Below are positions 60,776 through 64,000 of a stretch of 64,000 nt of DNA, one piece after another. Position 1 is the first letter of the stretch, and each line of letters opens with the position of its first letter. The notes beneath the pieces were generated by a model that had not been told where the DNA came from, did no database searches, and saw nothing but the letters and a program-made list of their open reading frames with translations. Source of the DNA: Ptychodera flava (taxonomy: Eukaryota; Hemichordata; Enteropneusta; Ptychoderidae); the NCBI RefSeq assembly GCF_041260155.1, contig NC_091944.1, positions 11,969,272-12,033,271 of the forward strand, written 5' to 3'. A program made the position numbers and the translations under genes.

Positions 60776-62560
60776 CACCGGGATTAATAATTTGTCGATG
60801 TGAGGTGATAACTAAATTCGACGAATTCACAGTAAAAATGCCTGGGCAGTCTAAATTACCTGTCTCAGAGTCGATATTGAACGTATGGTCACCTAAAAAG
60901 CTTAATTTCTTAAATAACAACTTGCTTGTCACCGAACAAACGTGACTACCTGTCTATGATTGTGCGACAGAGGCTGAGTACTTAATATTCTTTTGCACGC
61001 AACGAGTAGTTCTGTTTCCATGCAGTATGCCCAGAATAGATTTATTACGTGACGTCGTGACGTACTCTCACTCGAGCTCCATAAAGGCACAATAGAAAAC
61101 AAATGGTCCCGTGTATCGTTGCTTATGTTTTTATTCGTATATTTTGAATAAAGATATTATAAAATATAGTGTTATTCGAACAATTCAGTGTACTCTTTAT
61201 CTCATCATGCATGACCTCACACGGCAACCATCAAAGTGATCATTAAGTTAATCATTTACATATAAAGCTGCCATACTGTTATACATGATCACATGTCCCG
61301 TGATACCGATGACGCACTGGTCTGCAGGGTAATTCAGGCAGACTGCTGCTATATTGTGAAAGAGAAGTTACTGTACAGAATTACTGAGGTAGGACCTAAA
61401 ATGTTATGTGTTATCAGCCCAGACCACAAGTTACATTTCAAAGGCTTTAGAATGCCTTAGGTTATGTGCATTTGTTCGGGTAACCTGTTTCCAAATTGCT
61501 TTTTCTCCTTTCTATTCATTTGTCGTGATTCTTACAGCATTACGTCATCTCCTAAGAATCATAGAACATATTAGCTGATTGCAACCATAAGATATTCGAC
61601 TGAAAATGTAAACTTCGGTAAAAGCAGGGCTACTTTCAGGGCATTCAGGGCCCATTTCAACTACAGACTATACAGGAGGACTCAACGGTACATATTAAAA
61701 CTTACTGTGCACAAGAATAATATAGCTTCATACAGTAAAGAAGTGACCGAAAATTGTTCCTAAATGTTGTTTACAGTATCAAACCCAGGGTATTGTATTG
61801 ACAAAGGCAAAAATATGAAAATTTTGTTAAAAAGCTATCATTTGTAACTAGCCTTAAATGTGTTTTTCCGATGTTGATCTAATTTAATATGATAGAGTCT
61901 CTGTGACCATACAACAACAACTGTGACTAGGTTGCGATAATTTGTTATGCGCAGAACAGAGGCGCACTCACCAAAGGCCATTGTGACGAATCGCAAGTTC
62001 GTGAGGAGACAATGCCGTATCCAAGAAAGCAACCTGAAAGATAATTTCGCCGTCAATGTCTGCGAAAAAGTGACCTTCAACGATCATGAGTTTACACACT
62101 CTTGTGCAATCACGAGCCTACTAAATCATGTTAATATTTACCAGCCAGTCATGATGACGAAATTTCATAACTCGTTCAGATGATGACCTTTGATCGAAAC
62201 TGGGGTCAGGTACTGGTTCATAAACCTCGTTCTACATGCCGAGCACTTCAGCTTTTAACCATGATTTTAGATTACTGTGAAGGGTTATGTTTGTGACGAG
62301 ACAATTCTGTTCCCAAGAAAGTAGCCCTAGAGATAATTTCGTCGACAGCGTCAGAGAAGCAATTACCTTCAAATGTTAAAATCTGAAATATACTCCACGG
62401 GGAAAATGAAATTCAGCCAGCGCCGGATTATGCATCTGTCAGCATTCTTTCTTTTAACCTCAAAGTCTGGAGTATTGCATTTCAGGACGACTAGACTTTG
62501 TCCAATTACAGCACGCACACTTTGAGGTCCGCTACAATTTCAATTACGAAGTTAAACTAC
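60776..62560. other. upstream flank of gene C
   Basis: No gene seen. Up to about 61,500 it is homologous to the upstream flanks of genes A and B (ATCACATGTC followed by ACCGATGACGCACT near 61,290). The rest is not recognised. Confidence 0.5.
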
Positions 62561-63250
62561 CTTTCACATGCTATCATCATCTACTCCTATTGAAGAGGCT
62601 GATAAGAGAATTTCTGGTTAAAGGTACTGAAAACGGGCTTCATGATTGCAATAAGCATTTCGATGTGATTTCAGCCGTAAGGAAATTGTAAAGTTTCACT
62701 GCCGGATTTCCCCCATCTTCTCCAGCACGTAATAACTTGATTAAACTCGTTGACTTAGGAATGCACACTAATAAGTTATTGTTTTGACTGGCTTGCTGTC
62801 CTGCTATTCAGCGAGCCTTTGCTGGGTATGTAAGGCATTAGTCACTTACTGGCATTATCGGTCTTTGATTTATACAGTCAACCCTCACCCTTTGTTGACA
62901 CCCATTAGATTTGCAAAACAAGTACGAGAGTCTGCACAAAGAAGGAACCATAGAGTGAAACTTTTATCGTTGTTTGCGCGTTTCACTTCATTATACTTGT
63001 TTTGTTTCTGCTTGTCACGTTGATGGAGGACAGTGTCGAATAGGTCAATAACTTGAGGCAGAGACGTCGTACTAATGCTAAAGTTGACTTTCTTGCCGTT
63101 GCATATTCATGAAATGCCAGTGATTGTAGCTGAGATGAAAATCTGACAATGGCCTACTCATTTGCTGTAACAATTGTTGGCGTAGCCTGTCCTTCTGTGT
63201 ACTATAGACATATCTCTGACCTTAAAGAGAAATAACCAATCATTATGTCA
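62560..63250. repeat. third copy of the duplicated 3' flank, announcing a further unit
   Basis: Matches 15,310-15,720 of the gene A flank and 40,740-41,310 of the gene B flank (AACGGGCTTCATGA, GGAATGCACACTAATAAGTT, GTAAGGCATTAGTCACTTAC, TTGTTTGCGCGTTTC). In A and B this lies 1.7-2.4 kb beyond the 3' end of the gene, on the side away from the promoter. Its presence upstream of gene C therefore marks the start of another unit. Confidence 0.7.
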
Positions 63251-64000
63251 GTATCATTTATTAAATAGGATTGTAAACAAAAAAGCAAATGAAAACGAAT
63301 AAACGAATAAAGAAACACTGTTAATGACAAACTTTATGACTTTAATGACAAAATTTTTACAAATGCAAGTACTCAATGGCTCGTTATTGTATATTATAAG
63401 AGAAAATCATACATAAGTAATAAACAAACACGCATAGATAAACAAACAAAAAATCAAGGAGTACCTGCTGAGTTTGGTGGATTCCCACTCAGTCTTCTGA
63501 CAATAAAACAGACTATTGTTTAGGTAAACGGCAGGTCACATAGCAAACTGCTCAGCTAAGTTACTGGGTAATTACCAAAAGCCATTATAGAAAAATCTTT
63601 GTTTTCCGTCCTCAGATGTTTAAAAAACCCAGCAGCCAGCCAGCAAAAAAAACCACACACAGAAAAATATACAACATAGATCAACCCCCTAAACTTTAAG
63701 TTTCCAATCGGTTTATTGGACACAAGTATAAAAACTTATCTATTTACATTTACAATACATTGTTTCCCGTGCTATTAGGACGTTGAAAGCAATGCTTGGA
63801 AAGTTTAACACAGTCATACAAGTATAAGTACAACAAGCGCAGCAAAGTGACTGTGAGTCTGAACAAAAACCCGGACTTATAAGCTGACCAAATCGCTTGG
63901 TCGCAGAAAATATGTCCAAAGTAAGAGCAACGCGGATTTGAATCGATTGTTGTTCACGTCGTTCTGGCCTGCGATGAAAAGCGCTTAAAGGCATGGTTCG
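63251..64000. other. right edge, no recognised gene
   Basis: A+T-rich sequence without match to the duplicated flanks. A minus-strand frame at 63,740-63,994 has no known domain. Confidence 0.35.

Noticed and set aside
63740-63994. 84-codon minus-strand frame as an exon
   Set aside because: No domain, no clear splice borders; composition is unremarkable.

Overview
This is eukaryotic, animal DNA: small coding exons with GT/AG borders, A+T-rich introns, long microsatellites, DNA transposons and a non-LTR retrotransposon tail. The transposon mix (a Polinton-like element, a Crypton/KIAA1958-type recombinase remnant, Harbinger-like elements carrying internal satellites) and the gene family suggest a marine invertebrate, perhaps a deuterostome. 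The species cannot be fixed from the sequence.

Layout. (1) Positions 1 to about 10,500 hold most of a Polinton/Maverick-like element whose left end lies outside the window. Its polymerase, chromodomain integrase, packaging ATPase and a 389-residue candidate structural protein lie mostly on the minus strand; a set of structural-type and membrane-type genes lies mostly on the plus strand. It is a fossil with roughly half a dozen breaks, but several long frames are still open, so it is not very old. (2) From about 11 kb to the right edge the window is a tandem array on the minus strand. Three complete six-exon genes (17,012-22,675; 43,275-47,039; 56,124-60,628) encode proteins of about 528, 525 and 536 residues. 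Each has three successive modules of about 90-100 residues that look ubiquitin-like (beta-grasp), followed by a GTPase domain resembling interferon-induced protein 44 (IFI44), with G1 GAPGHGKSS, G3 DVPG and G4 TH(I/V)D. Exon borders and intron phases are identical in all three. An orphan, stop-bearing copy of exon 1 lies at 34,404-34,674. Large parts of the flanks are duplicated with the genes, and the flank that precedes a further copy appears again from about 62,560, so the array probably continues beyond the window.

(3) The stretches between the genes are filled with repeats: three Harbinger-like non-autonomous elements with 3-bp TTA/TAA target duplications and an internal satellite of about 182 bp; a 680-bp fold-back element with TTAA borders nested in one of them; a broken Crypton-type recombinase gene (30,540-31,763); a LINE 3' tail (29,178-29,560); a 21-24-bp AATTAATTC array; two inverted copies of a 20-bp minisatellite; and several microsatellites.

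The most interesting candidate is the GTPase family. In vertebrates IFI44-type GTPases are interferon-induced. Here the same kind of GTPase is joined to a triple ubiquitin-like N-terminus and tandemly amplified, as innate-immune effector families often are. The immune role is inference; the architecture and the gene models are read directly from the sequence.
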